Shown here: piece by piece, positions 54,117-62,910 of the stretch
How the letters are laid out: each line of letters starts with the position of its first letter
How positions within the stretch are numbered: position 1 is the stretch's first letter
The notes under the pieces: generated by a model
What the model was told of the DNA's origin: nothing
The model's input: only the letters and a program-made list of their open reading frames with translations
The model's database searches: none
Source of the DNA: Pseudomonas viridiflava
GTDB lineage: Bacteria > Pseudomonadota > Gammaproteobacteria > Pseudomonadales > Pseudomonadaceae
Assembly (NCBI RefSeq): GCF_900590885.1
Contig: NZ_UUON01000004.1
Location: forward strand, 248,001-312,000
Length of the DNA stretch: 64,000 bases
Direction: 5' to 3'
Program-made: the position numbers and the translations under genes

Positions 54117-54436
54117 GTATCTCGTCAAACCAGTTCAGTCTGTCGAGGCGCGCTAATGTAGTCGAAAGCCTTTCTGATGGCAAAGGTTTTTTTCAGAATT
54201 TTCATGTGGTTAGACAGTTATGCCGTTACCAGACCGGTAAGGGGTGATGATTCTGCCATTCTCAGGCATCGAGAGTAGGTCTGCGGCGGGCCAGATGCGC
54301 CCTGCTTCGGGCCGTCTACCCTAGGTAATGTGGGAAAAGCCTGACTGGGTAGTCAGTCACAGCGCTTTACCAGGGCAGGCGTGGTGGGTAACGTCTGCTG
54401 CATTCTTCTATAACAAGTCCTACAAGGAACCGCGTC
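54117..54436. other. Intergenic region upstream of the crotonase gene
   Basis: 320 bases. It should hold the tRNA promoter at the left and the crotonase promoter at the right. A short inverted repeat TGACTGGGTAGTCA is near 54340-54353. No gene was recognised. Confidence 0.45.
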
Positions 54437-55129
54437 ATGAGTGAGTTGATTGCCTACCACCTCGAAGACGGTATCGCGACCCTGACCTTGAGCAACGGCA
54501 AGGTGAATGCCATTTCTCCGGATGTGGTCAGTGCCTTTAATACAGCGCTGGACCAGGCCGAGAAAGATCGTGCGGTGGTGATCATCACCGGGACGCCGGG
54601 AATTCTGTCGGGTGGTTATGATTTGAAGGTGATGACCGCCGGGCCTAAAGAGGCGATCGGGCTGGTGACGTCGGGCTCGACGTTGGCACGTCGCCTGTTG
54701 TCGCACCCGTTCCCGGTGATTGTGGCGTGCCCTGGGCATGCGGTGGCCAAGGGCGCGTTCCTGCTGTTGTCGGCGGATTATCGGATTGGCGTGGAAGGCC
54801 CGTTCAGCATTGGCCTGAATGAGGTGGCCATCGGCATGACCATGCACCACGCCGGTATCGAGTTGGCGCGTGATCGCTTGCGCAAGTCGGCGTTTCATCG
54901 CTCGGTGATCAACGCCGAGATGTTCGACCCGCAGGGTGCCTTGGGTGCCGGCTTCCTCGACAAGGTGGTAGCACCGGAGGAACTGCACGCGGCCGCCCTG
55001 GAGGCCGCACGCCAGTTGAAGAAGCTCAACATGAACGCCCACAAGCACACCAAGTTGAAGGTGCGTAAGGCACTGCTGGACGCCCTGGACGATGCAATCA
55101 TCCAGGACCAGGGCCACATCCTGAGCTAA
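54437..55129 (+). CDS. Crotonase/enoyl-CoA hydratase family protein
   Basis: 230 residues, crotonase fold. The oxyanion-hole motifs are NAISPDVV, GILSGGYDLKVM and CPGHAVAKGAFLL. The Glu/Glu pair typical of real hydratases is not clearly present, so it may act as an isomerase or hydrolase. Short length fits small single-domain members. Followed by a clear terminator. No operon partner. Confidence 0.82.
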   Translation: MSELIAYHLEDGIATLTLSNGKVNAISPDVVSAFNTALDQAEKDRAVVIITGTPGILSGGYDLKVMTAGPKEAIGLVTSGSTLARRLLSHPFPVIVACPGHAVAKGAFLLLSADYRIGVEGPFSIGLNEVAIGMTMHHAGIELARDRLRKSAFHRSVINAEMFDPQGALGAGFLDKVVAPEELHAAALEAARQLKKLNMNAHKHTKLKVRKALLDALDDAIIQDQGHILS

Positions 55130-55150
55130 GCCCTACTGCCGCCGTGCAAG

Positions 55151-55175
55151 AGCCCGACCTTGAGTCGGGCTTTTT
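55151..55175 (+). terminator. Terminator of the crotonase gene
   Basis: AGCCCGAC, loop CTTGA, GTCGGGCT, then TTTTC, 21 bases past the stop. Confidence 0.85.
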
Positions 55176-55341
55176 CTTACCTACAAATCCGAATCTTCTT
55201 CAGACGCTCTAGCCTGCTGGTGCCAGAAGATGTTGAAACATGCACTTAAACATCGCCTATCTCCTACCACTGCACGGGTAATTGCCGAAGCCAGTGCACA
55301 ACCGTACACTGCGCCACCTTTTGCCCCGATAGGCTGTTTCG

Positions 55342-56064
55342 ATGCTTTTTCTGTTGCGTATGTTGTTGATGGGCCTGCACTTTATGGTTGCGGGTGTGTT
55401 GGGCGTGCTGATCGGTATCTGTCGGCCGTTCAACCCGGACAACAGCCGCCTGTGTGCGCGCCTCTATGCGCTGCCGGCCATGTGGATTCTGCGGCTGAAG
55501 GTGAAGACCGATGTGGATTCGCTGCGCAACAAGCCCGGTACGTGCGTGATCATCGCCAACCATCAGTCCAACTATGACCTGTTTGTGTTTGGCAACGTGG
55601 TGCCCCATCGCACGGTGTGTATCGCCAAGAAAAGCCTGAAATGGGTGCCGCTGTTCGGCCAGTTGTTCTGGCTGGCGGGCAATGTGTTGATCGACCGTGG
55701 CAATGCGCACAAGGCACGCCGCGCGATGCTCACCACCACCCACACGTTGCAGCATGAGGACACGTCGATCTGGGTGTTCCCCGAAGGTACGCGTAACCTG
55801 GGCAAGGGGCTGCTGCCGTTCAAGAAAGGCGCGTTCCATATGGCGATTGCGGCGGGAGTGCCCATCGTGCCGGTGTGTGTGAGCAATTACGCTACCCATA
55901 TGCAGCTCAATCGTTGGGATGCGGGGGATGTGCTCATTCGCTCGCTGCCGCCGATTCCTACGGCGGGGCTGACTGCGGATGACATTCCGGGGTTGATGCA
56001 GAACTGTCAGGCGCAGATGGATGCGTGCATTGCGGGGATGGATCGGGAGTTGCGATCGGCTTAG
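55342..56064 (+). CDS. PlsC-like 1-acyl-sn-glycerol-3-phosphate acyltransferase
   Basis: Adds the second acyl chain in phosphatidic acid synthesis at the inner membrane. 240 residues: an N-terminal membrane segment (MLFLLRMLLMGLHFMVAGVL), the HX4D catalytic motif in ANHQSNYDLFV (about 73-80), and the substrate motif FPEGTRNLGKGL. Family members vary in acyl donor (acyl-ACP or acyl-CoA). Pseudomonads carry several paralogues, so the exact role is open. Confidence 0.87.
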   Translation: MLFLLRMLLMGLHFMVAGVLGVLIGICRPFNPDNSRLCARLYALPAMWILRLKVKTDVDSLRNKPGTCVIIANHQSNYDLFVFGNVVPHRTVCIAKKSLKWVPLFGQLFWLAGNVLIDRGNAHKARRAMLTTTHTLQHEDTSIWVFPEGTRNLGKGLLPFKKGAFHMAIAAGVPIVPVCVSNYATHMQLNRWDAGDVLIRSLPPIPTAGLTADDIPGLMQNCQAQMDACIAGMDRELRSA

Positions 56065-56204
56065 GGGCCTTTGGGCGTGCTTCGAACGCCGGCGAGAGCA
56101 AGCTCGCTCGCCACATAAAGCTTGCTTCGACAACAGCTACTACGGAACGCCATTCGAGCTAAGCTGCCCAACATCTGTCCTCCTAACAAGAAGCGATCAG
56201 CACC

Positions 56205-57176
56205 ATGGGTAGAGTTGTTGCGGCCGCCGTTTACAGCGACGGTAAGAAAGTTACTGATATCACCCTCGATGAAGGCGCGGCCTGGGCCGCCAAACCGGGC
56301 CACTTTGTGTGGATCGGCCTGGAAGAACCCAGCGCCCAGGAGCTGGCCAACCTGCAACGCCAGTTCAACCTGCATGAACTGGCTATCGAAGATGCCCTGG
56401 AAAAACACAGCCGACCAAAGCTGGAAACCTTCGGCGATGCGCTGTTTATCGTCACCTACTCGCCGGTGCGTGATAACGGCAAGCTGGAATTCATCGAAAC
56501 GCATATTTTTGCCGGCAACGGCTACATCATTACCGCCCGCAACGGCCACTCGGCGTCCTATGGCCTGGTGCGCCAGCGCTGTGAGGCGCGGCCGTTGTTG
56601 TTGGAGCATGGGGAAGATTTCGTACTCTATGCGCTGCTGGATTTCGTCACCGAAAACTACCAGCCGGTGAGCGAAGCCATCCATGCCGAGATCGATGAGC
56701 TGGAGCATAACGTGCTGTGCAGTTCCTTGAGCGAGCGCGATATCCAGAAGATCCACGGCCTGCGCCGCGACGTGTTGCGGCTCAAGCGTTATGTGGCGCC
56801 GATGGTGGAGATCAGCCAGGAATTGCAGAAGCTGAGCTTCCCGTTTATCGACAAGAACATGCGCCCGTACTTCCGTGACGTGCAGATTCACGTGACGCGG
56901 CAGATGGAAGACCTTACCACCCTGCGCGATATCGCCAGCCAGACCATCGAGATCGGTGTGTTGCTGGAGGCGTCGCGCCAGAGCGTGGTGCAACGCAAGT
57001 TCGCCGCGTGGGCGGCGATACTGGCGTTCCCCACGGCGGTGGCGGGGATTTATGGGATGAATTTCCAGAACATGCCCGAGCTGCAATGGCACTACGGCTA
57101 TTTTGCGGTGCTTGGGTTTATTGCGTTCGGCTGCACCGGCTTGTGGGCCAGCTTCAAACGCTCGGGCTGGCTTTAA
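56205..57176 (+). CDS. corA: CorA-type Mg2+/Co2+ channel
   Basis: 323 residues. Large cytoplasmic domain, then two membrane helices near the C-terminus (FAAWAAILAFPTAVAGIYGM and FAVLGFIAFGCTGLWASFKR). The selectivity signature GMN is seen in YGMNFQNMPEL. It should form a pentameric magnesium channel. Its stop overlaps the end of the convergent amidotransferase gene by four bases. Confidence 0.94.
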   Translation: MGRVVAAAVYSDGKKVTDITLDEGAAWAAKPGHFVWIGLEEPSAQELANLQRQFNLHELAIEDALEKHSRPKLETFGDALFIVTYSPVRDNGKLEFIETHIFAGNGYIITARNGHSASYGLVRQRCEARPLLLEHGEDFVLYALLDFVTENYQPVSEAIHAEIDELEHNVLCSSLSERDIQKIHGLRRDVLRLKRYVAPMVEISQELQKLSFPFIDKNMRPYFRDVQIHVTRQMEDLTTLRDIASQTIEIGVLLEASRQSVVQRKFAAWAAILAFPTAVAGIYGMNFQNMPELQWHYGYFAVLGFIAFGCTGLWASFKRSGWL

Positions 57177-57898
57177 ATCCGGGCCTCGGGCTTGTGGGCC
57201 ACAAAACGCATCATCCATTCCGCCACGGTTGCGCCGTGGTGGTCGCGCTCCAGGCTTGCCACGCCGTGGGTGTAGACCTTTTCGCCCAGGGTTGTCTGAA
57301 GAATCTCCAGCAGCTCGCGGGAATAGTCGTGGATAAATTCCGGGTGGCCCTGGAAGCACAGCACCTGGTCGCCGATGTGGTACGCGGCGAACGGGCAAAA
57401 ATCGCTGGAGGCGATGACCGTAGCGTTTTCCGGCAAGGTGGTGACCTGGTCCTGATGGCTGATCAATAGCGTCAGCTCAGGTACTTCGGGGCTCATCCAG
57501 GGCGCCTTGGCGTCGAGTTTGTAATCGTGGATGCCCATGCCCCAGCCTTTGCTCGCGCGCTCGGTCTTGCCGCCGAGCAGCAAGGCCAGCAACTGGTGGC
57601 CGAAGCAGATGCCGAGCAATTTGTCGCCGCGCTCATAGCGTTCGAGCAGGTAGGTCTTGAGGGTCTGGATCCAGGGGTCAGTACCGAAGGAATCGGCCTT
57701 GCTGCCGGTGACCAGGTAGGCATCAAACACCTCGTCGTCCGACGGGTATTCACCCTGCACCACGTTGTAAACGACGAACTCGGCGGCAATCGGCTGCTTG
57801 GAAAACAGGCGCTTGAACATCTGCCCGTACCCTTGGTATTGATCGATCAAGCCTGGACGCAGGATATCGGTTTCCAGGATACAGACGCGTAGCGACAT
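57173..57898 (-). CDS. Class I glutamine amidotransferase-like protein
   Basis: 241 residues from MSLRVCILETDILRPGLI. GATase1 fold with the Cys nucleophile in LGICFGHQLLALLLGG, and a C-terminal HPE (GHPEFIHDYS) completing the triad. The family (YfeJ-like) is often annotated as GMP synthase-like without a synthase partner. Substrate unknown. Convergent with corA. Confidence 0.83.
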   Translation of the reverse strand: MSLRVCILETDILRPGLIDQYQGYGQMFKRLFSKQPIAAEFVVYNVVQGEYPSDDEVFDAYLVTGSKADSFGTDPWIQTLKTYLLERYERGDKLLGICFGHQLLALLLGGKTERASKGWGMGIHDYKLDAKAPWMSPEVPELTLLISHQDQVTTLPENATVIASSDFCPFAAYHIGDQVLCFQGHPEFIHDYSRELLEILQTTLGEKVYTHGVASLERDHHGATVAEWMMRFVAHKPEARI

Positions 57899-57982
57899 AA
57901 AAAATACCTGACACGGTGATGGGAATAATGCACACCCCAGAGCCTGCCTTGAAATACCCCTCCAAGGCAAGCCCCGGTTGCT

Positions 57983-58013
57983 GTGTGGGAGGGAGCAAAG
58001 CTACCTCGCACAT
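57983..58013. repeat. Degenerate REP
   Basis: GTGTGGGAGGGAGCAAAGC paired with CTACCTCGCACAT: a mutated REP with several mismatches, downstream of the beta-oxidation genes. Confidence 0.65.
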
Positions 58014-58018
58014 TTTGA

Positions 58019-60166
58019 TCACCGAAAGGCTTCACCTTGCGCCGCTTTTTCCAACAACAGCGCGGGCGGTGAGAAGCGCTCGCCGTATTGCTCGGCCAGG
58101 TAGCGGGCGCGGGCGATGAAGTCGTTGAGCCCGTACTGGTTGATAAACTGCAACGCGCCACCGCTCCAGGCAGCAAAGCCAATGCCGAAGATCGACCCTA
58201 CGTTGGCGTCGGCCGTGGACATCAACACGCCCTCCTCCACACAACGTACGGTTTCGATGGCCTGGATAAACAGCAAACGATCACGCACATCCTGTGGCGA
58301 GATCTGTTTGCCTGGCTGTTCAAACCGGCTTTTCAGCTCGGGCCACAGGTGCTTTTGCCCGCCAGCGGGGTAATCGTAGAAACCGCCTCCCGCCGCCTTG
58401 CCCGTGCGTTTGTATTCATTCACCAACAGCTCAATCACCTGTGTCGCCGGGTGAGCCGGCATCGCTTTACCTTCCGCCTGCAGATCCTTGGCGGTTTGTT
58501 GTCGGATATGGCTCATCAGGCTGAGGGACACTTCATCCGACACCGCCAACGGCCCCACCGGCATGCCCGCCTTGCGCGCTTCGGTCTCGATCATCGGCGC
58601 GGCTATGCCTTCGCCGAGCATGGCGATGCCTTCATTGGTGAAGGTGCCAAACACCCTTGAAGTGAAGAAGCCGCGACTGTCGTTGACCACGATCGGGGTT
58701 TTCTTGATTTGCAGTACGAAATCGAAACCTCGGGCCAGGGTTTCGTCCGAGGTGTGGGCGCCCTTGATGATTTCCACCAGGGGCATCTTGTCCACCGGGC
58801 TGAAAAAATGCAGGCCGATAAACTTGCCAGGGTCCGGTACGGCCGTGGCCAGGCCGCTGATGGGCAACGTGGAGGTGTTGGAGGCGATCACCGCGTCGGC
58901 GCCGACCACGCGTTGCGCGGCCGCCGACACCTTGGCCTTGAGTTCACGGTCTTCGAACACCGCTTCGATGACCAGGTCGCAGCCGGCCAAATCGGCATCG
59001 GAAGCCGTAGGATGAATCCGTGCGAGGGTGTTTTCACGCTGCTCGGCGGTCAATTGCCCACGGCTGACCTTCTTGTCCAGCAACGCAGCCGAGTGCGCCT
59101 TGCCCTTCTCGGCGGCCTCCAGGGTGATGTCCTTGAGCACCACTTCGATGCCGGCACAGGCGCTGACATAGGCGATGCCCGCCCCCATCATCCCGGCGCC
59201 GAGCACTCCAACCTTACGCGTGACATAAGGCGCAAAACCCTGTGGCCGCGAACTGCCGGCGTTGATTTCATTGAGCTGAAACCAGAAGGTGCCGATCATG
59301 TTTTTCGCCACCTGCCCGGTGACCAGCTCGGTGAAGTAGCGGGTTTCGATCAGGTGCGCGGTGTCGAAATCCACCTGGGCGCCTTCCACGGCGGCGCAGA
59401 GGATTTTCTCCGGGGCCGGGAAGCAGCCATGGGTTTTGCTGCGCAAGATCGAAGGAGCAATCGCCAGCATCTGTGCGACTTTTGGGCTCGACGGCGTGCC
59501 GCCGGGGATCTGGTACGCCTTGTTGTCCCAAGGCTGTTTAGCCTCTGGGTTGGCGAGAACCCAGGCGCGGGCCTTGGCCAACAGCTCAGCGCGATCCGCC
59601 GCCAGCGCGTTGATCAAGCCGGCCTGCAGCGCTTGTTGCGGCCGCACTTTTTTGCCCTCCAGCAAATACGGCAAGGCCTTTTCCAGGCCCAGCAGGCGCA
59701 CCATGCGTACCACCCCGCCGCCGCCCGGCAGCAGGCCCAGGGTTACTTCCGGCAGGCCCAACTGCACCGACTTGTCGTCCAGCGCGACGCGGTAATGGCA
59801 CGCCAGGCAAATTTCCCAGCCACCGCCGAGGGCTGCGCCGTTGATTGCAGCAGCCACCGGTTTGCCCAGGGTTTCCAGGCGACGCAGTTGCGCCTTCAGC
59901 ACACACACGCTGTCGTAGAAGTCCTTAGCGTGATCCTTGTCGACCTTGATCAACTCATTGAGATCGCCGCCGGCAAAAAAAGTCTTCTTCGCCGAGGTGA
60001 TTACCACCCCGGAAATGTCGTCCTTTTCCGCTTCAAGGCGTGCGACGGTGGCCGCCATGGCTTCGCGGTACACGCCGTTCATGGTATTGGCGCTCTGGCC
60101 GGGCATGTCGAGGGTCAGCACCACAATCTGGTCCTGGCCTTTTTCGTAACGAATGGCTGCGGTCAT
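58019..60166 (-). CDS. Enoyl-CoA hydratase / 3-hydroxyacyl-CoA dehydrogenase fusion (FadJ/FadB-like)
   Basis: Bifunctional fatty-acid oxidation enzyme, 715 residues from MTAAIRYEKGQDQIVVLT, a FadJ-type start; an upstream extension is implausible. N-terminal crotonase domain (FFAGGDLNELIK, NGAALGGGWEICLACHYR), then NAD-binding GAGMMGAGIAYVSACAG (about 325-341), and two C-terminal dehydrogenase helices (PLVEIIKGAHTSDETLARG; KTPIVVNDSRGFFTSRVFG). It forms a complex with the thiolase encoded 16 bases upstream. Organisation resembles a known Pseudomonas pair of this kind. Confidence 0.93.
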   Translation of the reverse strand: MTAAIRYEKGQDQIVVLTLDMPGQSANTMNGVYREAMAATVARLEAEKDDISGVVITSAKKTFFAGGDLNELIKVDKDHAKDFYDSVCVLKAQLRRLETLGKPVAAAINGAALGGGWEICLACHYRVALDDKSVQLGLPEVTLGLLPGGGGVVRMVRLLGLEKALPYLLEGKKVRPQQALQAGLINALAADRAELLAKARAWVLANPEAKQPWDNKAYQIPGGTPSSPKVAQMLAIAPSILRSKTHGCFPAPEKILCAAVEGAQVDFDTAHLIETRYFTELVTGQVAKNMIGTFWFQLNEINAGSSRPQGFAPYVTRKVGVLGAGMMGAGIAYVSACAGIEVVLKDITLEAAEKGKAHSAALLDKKVSRGQLTAEQRENTLARIHPTASDADLAGCDLVIEAVFEDRELKAKVSAAAQRVVGADAVIASNTSTLPISGLATAVPDPGKFIGLHFFSPVDKMPLVEIIKGAHTSDETLARGFDFVLQIKKTPIVVNDSRGFFTSRVFGTFTNEGIAMLGEGIAAPMIETEARKAGMPVGPLAVSDEVSLSLMSHIRQQTAKDLQAEGKAMPAHPATQVIELLVNEYKRTGKAAGGGFYDYPAGGQKHLWPELKSRFEQPGKQISPQDVRDRLLFIQAIETVRCVEEGVLMSTADANVGSIFGIGFAAWSGGALQFINQYGLNDFIARARYLAEQYGERFSPPALLLEKAAQGEAFR

Positions 60167-60182
60167 GACGGATTCCTTCGGC

Positions 60183-61388
60183 TCAGAGGCGTTCGATAAT
60201 GGTGGCGATACCCATGCCACCGCCGACACACAGGGTGGCCAGGCCGTAACGCTGTTGGCGCACCTCCAGCTCGTCGAGCAGGGTGCCGAGGATCGCGCAG
60301 CCGGTGGCGCCCAGCGGGTGGCCCATGGCGATGGAGCCGCCGTTGACGTTGACCCGCGCGGCGTCGATGCCCATGTCCTTGATGAACTTGAGCACCACCG
60401 AAGCAAAGGCTTCGTTGACCTCGAACAGGTCAATGTCTTCCACGCGCAATCCCGCCTTGGCCAGGGCTTTACGCGTGGCCGGTGCCGGGCCGGTGAGCAT
60501 GATGGTCGGGTCGGTGCTGGTGACCGCCGTGGCCACGATGCGCGCACGTGGTTGCAAGCCCAGTTCACGGCCCTTGGCCTCGGAGCCGACCAACATCAAA
60601 GCTGCGCCATCGACAATCCCGGAGCTGTTGCCAGGTGTGTGTACGTGGTTGATGCGTTCCACGTGGCTGTAGACCCGCAGCGCCGTGGCGTCGAAGCCCA
60701 TCTGGCCCATCATTTCGAAGCTGGGCTTGAGCTTGCCGAGGCCTTCGAGGGTGGAATCGCTGCGGATAAATTCGTCATGGGCGAGCAGCACGATGCCGTT
60801 CTGGTCCTGCACCGCAATCAGCGATTTATTGAAGGAACCGTCTGCGCGGGCCCTGGCCGCTTTCTGCTGGGAGTGTAGGGCGAAGGTGTCGACATCGTCG
60901 CGGGTGAAGCCTTCGAGGGTGGCGATCAGGTCGGCACCGATCCCCTGAGGGGTGAAGTGGCTGTGCATATTGGTCTGCGGGTCGAGTACCCAGGCGCCGC
61001 CATCGCTGCCCATGGGCACGCGGGACATGGACTCCACGCCGCCGACCACCACCAGGTCTTCAAAGCCGGAGCGCACTTTCATCGCGCCCAGGTTGACGGC
61101 CTCCAGGCCCGAGGCGCAGAAGCGGTTGACCTGCACGCCGGCGACGCTGATGGACCAGTCTGCCACCAACGCGGCGGTCTTGGCGATGTCGGCGCCCTGA
61201 TCGCCCACGGGGGTGACGCAGCCGAGCACGATGTCATCCACCTGCTGGGTGTCGAGATCACTGCGTCGGGCCAGCGCAGTGAGCAACCCGGCGACCAGGT
61301 TTACCGGTTTGACGCTGTGCAAGGCACCCTCAGCCTTGCCTTTGCCCCGGGGCGTGCGTATCGCATCAAAGATCAACGCTTGGGTCAT
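60183..61388 (-). CDS. Acetyl-CoA C-acyltransferase (thiolase)
   Basis: 401 residues, [18 protein letters not shown]. The nucleophile Cys is in [15 protein letters not shown] (about 89-92), the acid/base residues in [17 protein letters not shown] and the final CVGGGMG. It does the last step of beta-oxidation, cleaving 3-ketoacyl-CoA. First gene of the two-gene operon. Synthetic (acetoacetyl-CoA forming) activity is the alternative, but pairing with a hydratase/dehydrogenase favours degradation. Confidence 0.93.
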   Translation of the reverse strand: MTQALIFDAIRTPRGKGKAEGALHSVKPVNLVAGLLTALARRSDLDTQQVDDIVLGCVTPVGDQGADIAKTAALVADWSISVAGVQVNRFCASGLEAVNLGAMKVRSGFEDLVVVGGVESMSRVPMGSDGGAWVLDPQTNMHSHFTPQGIGADLIATLEGFTRDDVDTFALHSQQKAARARADGSFNKSLIAVQDQNGIVLLAHDEFIRSDSTLEGLGKLKPSFEMMGQMGFDATALRVYSHVERINHVHTPGNSSGIVDGAALMLVGSEAKGRELGLQPRARIVATAVTSTDPTIMLTGPAPATRKALAKAGLRVEDIDLFEVNEAFASVVLKFIKDMGIDAARVNVNGGSIAMGHPLGATGCAILGTLLDELEVRQQRYGLATLCVGGGMGIATIIERL

Positions 61389-61778
61389 GACATCCTCGAA
61401 TCACTGTGCGTGTGTGCTCCTACCTTAGGCCCGATTGACACGGTTTCAATGACGGATACGCTCATTGCTTTTGACCACCACGCTCGGACGAACGGTAGCC
61501 ACCTAAGCTAATCGCCGGGTTAATCGTTTTAGCTGTCTAGCCAAGGCATTGGCGCCAAGATGGCGATAGGCCTCATTCCGTTTTTAGCTCAAATGCTGAT
61601 TAGTTGATATGAAATGGATCTAAGCCGCGCAGAACGAGGGCTCTAAGGTTCAATCAGTAAGACATTGCTGCCGGGTTTTGCTGGAGCAACTGTAAGAAAA
61701 GCGACACGTCATCTCGTCATACTGAAAGACAACGGCACGTATTTGACGCTCAGGAATAACAACAAAAGGCAGTCAGCC
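61389..61778. other. Intergenic region upstream of the small membrane peptide gene
   Basis: 390 bases between the divergent thiolase gene and the small peptide gene. It must hold the thiolase promoter. No strong repeat, known RNA or other ORF was seen. Confidence 0.45.
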
Positions 61779-61874
61779 ATGTTCAAACATTCGAAAGTAC
61801 GTCAGGCGGGACTCATTCTCTTCGCCACTACACTGATTCTGATCTTGCCCAACTTGACCAAGGTTATTGGGTAA
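61779..61874 (+). CDS. Predicted 31-residue single-membrane-helix peptide
   Basis: MFKHSKVRQAGLILFATTLI then LILPNLTKVIG: a basic N-terminus, one hydrophobic helix of about 16 residues, and a short polar end. AAAGGCAG precedes the ATG at about eight bases. A probable terminator lies about 80 bases downstream, so it looks like a self-contained transcription unit. Longer in-frame starts (61665) exist but have no ribosome site. Not recognised by name; small membrane proteins of this kind often act as stress or regulator peptides, but that is only analogy. Confidence 0.5.
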   Translation: MFKHSKVRQAGLILFATTLILILPNLTKVIG

Positions 61875-61952
61875 CCCCTCACACCCCAGATTCCGTGCAC
61901 ACACAGCACCAGGACTGCAGCTTTTGGCAGCACCTGCCGGGACATTGCGAAT

Positions 61953-61981
61953 AGCGGCCCTGTTGCAGGGGCTGTCTTTTT
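61953..61981 (+). terminator. Probable terminator after the small peptide gene
   Basis: AGCGGCCCTG, loop TTG, CAGGGGCTGT (one mismatch/bulge), then TCTTTTT. Confidence 0.6.
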
Positions 61982-62036
61982 GCGTGCGGGTTTCCGGTAT
62001 CGTGAGCCCCATCGCCACTTAGCATGGGCCTCCCAC

Positions 62037-62843
62037 TTGAAATCACTCCTCGTCCTTCTCGCCCTGCTCATCAGCTTGCCGGCCTCGGCGGCGCAGCTGA
62101 CCATTGAACTCGACCACGTCAGCAAGACCTGGCAGACCGCCGACCTGCTCCGGCATCCGGACGCGCAGACGGTACAGATCGCCGATGACGTCTCCTACAA
62201 GCGCAACATGACCTATCGCGCAGTGCCGTTGGCGGTGCTCCTACCGGGCCTTAAGCCTGAGAGCCACCTGCAGGCGGTTGCCCTGGATGGCTTCGCCGCT
62301 GAACTCGCGGCCGCGCCGCTACTGGAAACACGCGGCGCGCGTGCCTGGCTGGCGGTGGAAGACCCGGCCCGCCCGTGGCCCGCGCTGGCCGACGGCAAAC
62401 CGAGTGCCGGGCCGTTTTACCTGGTGTGGACCGACCCGCAAGCCGGGCATATAAGCCCGGAGCAATGGCCCTTCCAGGTCTCGGCGATCAAGCAGTTGAA
62501 GACTGTCGCCGAGCGCTTCCCCGCGCTGTTGCCTGACCCGAAATTGGCGGCGAATGACCCGGTCAACCAGGGCTTTGCGTTGTTCCAGAAAAACTGCCTG
62601 GCGTGCCACCGCCTCAACGGCGCAGGTGATGCGCAGGTGGGGCCGGACCTGAATATTCCCTACAACCCCACTGAGTATTTCGACGGCGATTTTCTCAAGC
62701 GCTATATTCGTGACCCGCAGAGTTTGAGGCATTGGCCGCAAGCGAAAATGCCGGCGTTTGCCGCCAGTGTGTTGCCGGACAATGAGCTGGATCTGCTGGT
62801 GGGGTATTTGAAACATATGGCGGGGCGTAAACAACAGCCCTGA
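62037..62843 (+). CDS. Exported cytochrome c with an N-terminal molybdopterin-oxidoreductase-like domain
   Basis: 268 residues starting at TTG (62037) with a signal peptide LKSLLVLLALLISLPASAA. The N-terminal half (VSKTWQTADLLRHPD to SPEQWPFQVSAIKQL) resembles the beta fold of sulfite-oxidase/YedY-like proteins, without a visible Mo-binding Cys. The C-terminal part is a class I cytochrome c: CLACHRLNGAGDAQVGPDLN (heme CxxCH) with a later Met (KMPAF) as sixth ligand. Periplasmic. The start is uncertain because no ribosome site is obvious. Partners unknown. Confidence 0.7.
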   Translation: MKSLLVLLALLISLPASAAQLTIELDHVSKTWQTADLLRHPDAQTVQIADDVSYKRNMTYRAVPLAVLLPGLKPESHLQAVALDGFAAELAAAPLLETRGARAWLAVEDPARPWPALADGKPSAGPFYLVWTDPQAGHISPEQWPFQVSAIKQLKTVAERFPALLPDPKLAANDPVNQGFALFQKNCLACHRLNGAGDAQVGPDLNIPYNPTEYFDGDFLKRYIRDPQSLRHWPQAKMPAFAASVLPDNELDLLVGYLKHMAGRKQQP

Positions 62844-62859
62844 GGCTTGAACAGGTCAA

Positions 62860-62887
62860 ATGTGGGAGGGGGCTTGCCCCTCCCACA
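62860..62887. repeat. REP palindrome (single)
   Basis: GTGGGAGGGGGCTTGCCCC then TCCCAC; the right arm lacks one C, and the centre is CTTG, the reverse complement form of the other copies. Confidence 0.8.
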
Positions 62888-62910
62888 TCTAATCAGGTCC
62901 TTTCTGGAAA

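Noticed and set aside
58709..60199. 496-codon plus-strand frame opposite the beta-oxidation fusion
   Set aside because: Antisense shadow of a clear FadJ-like gene.
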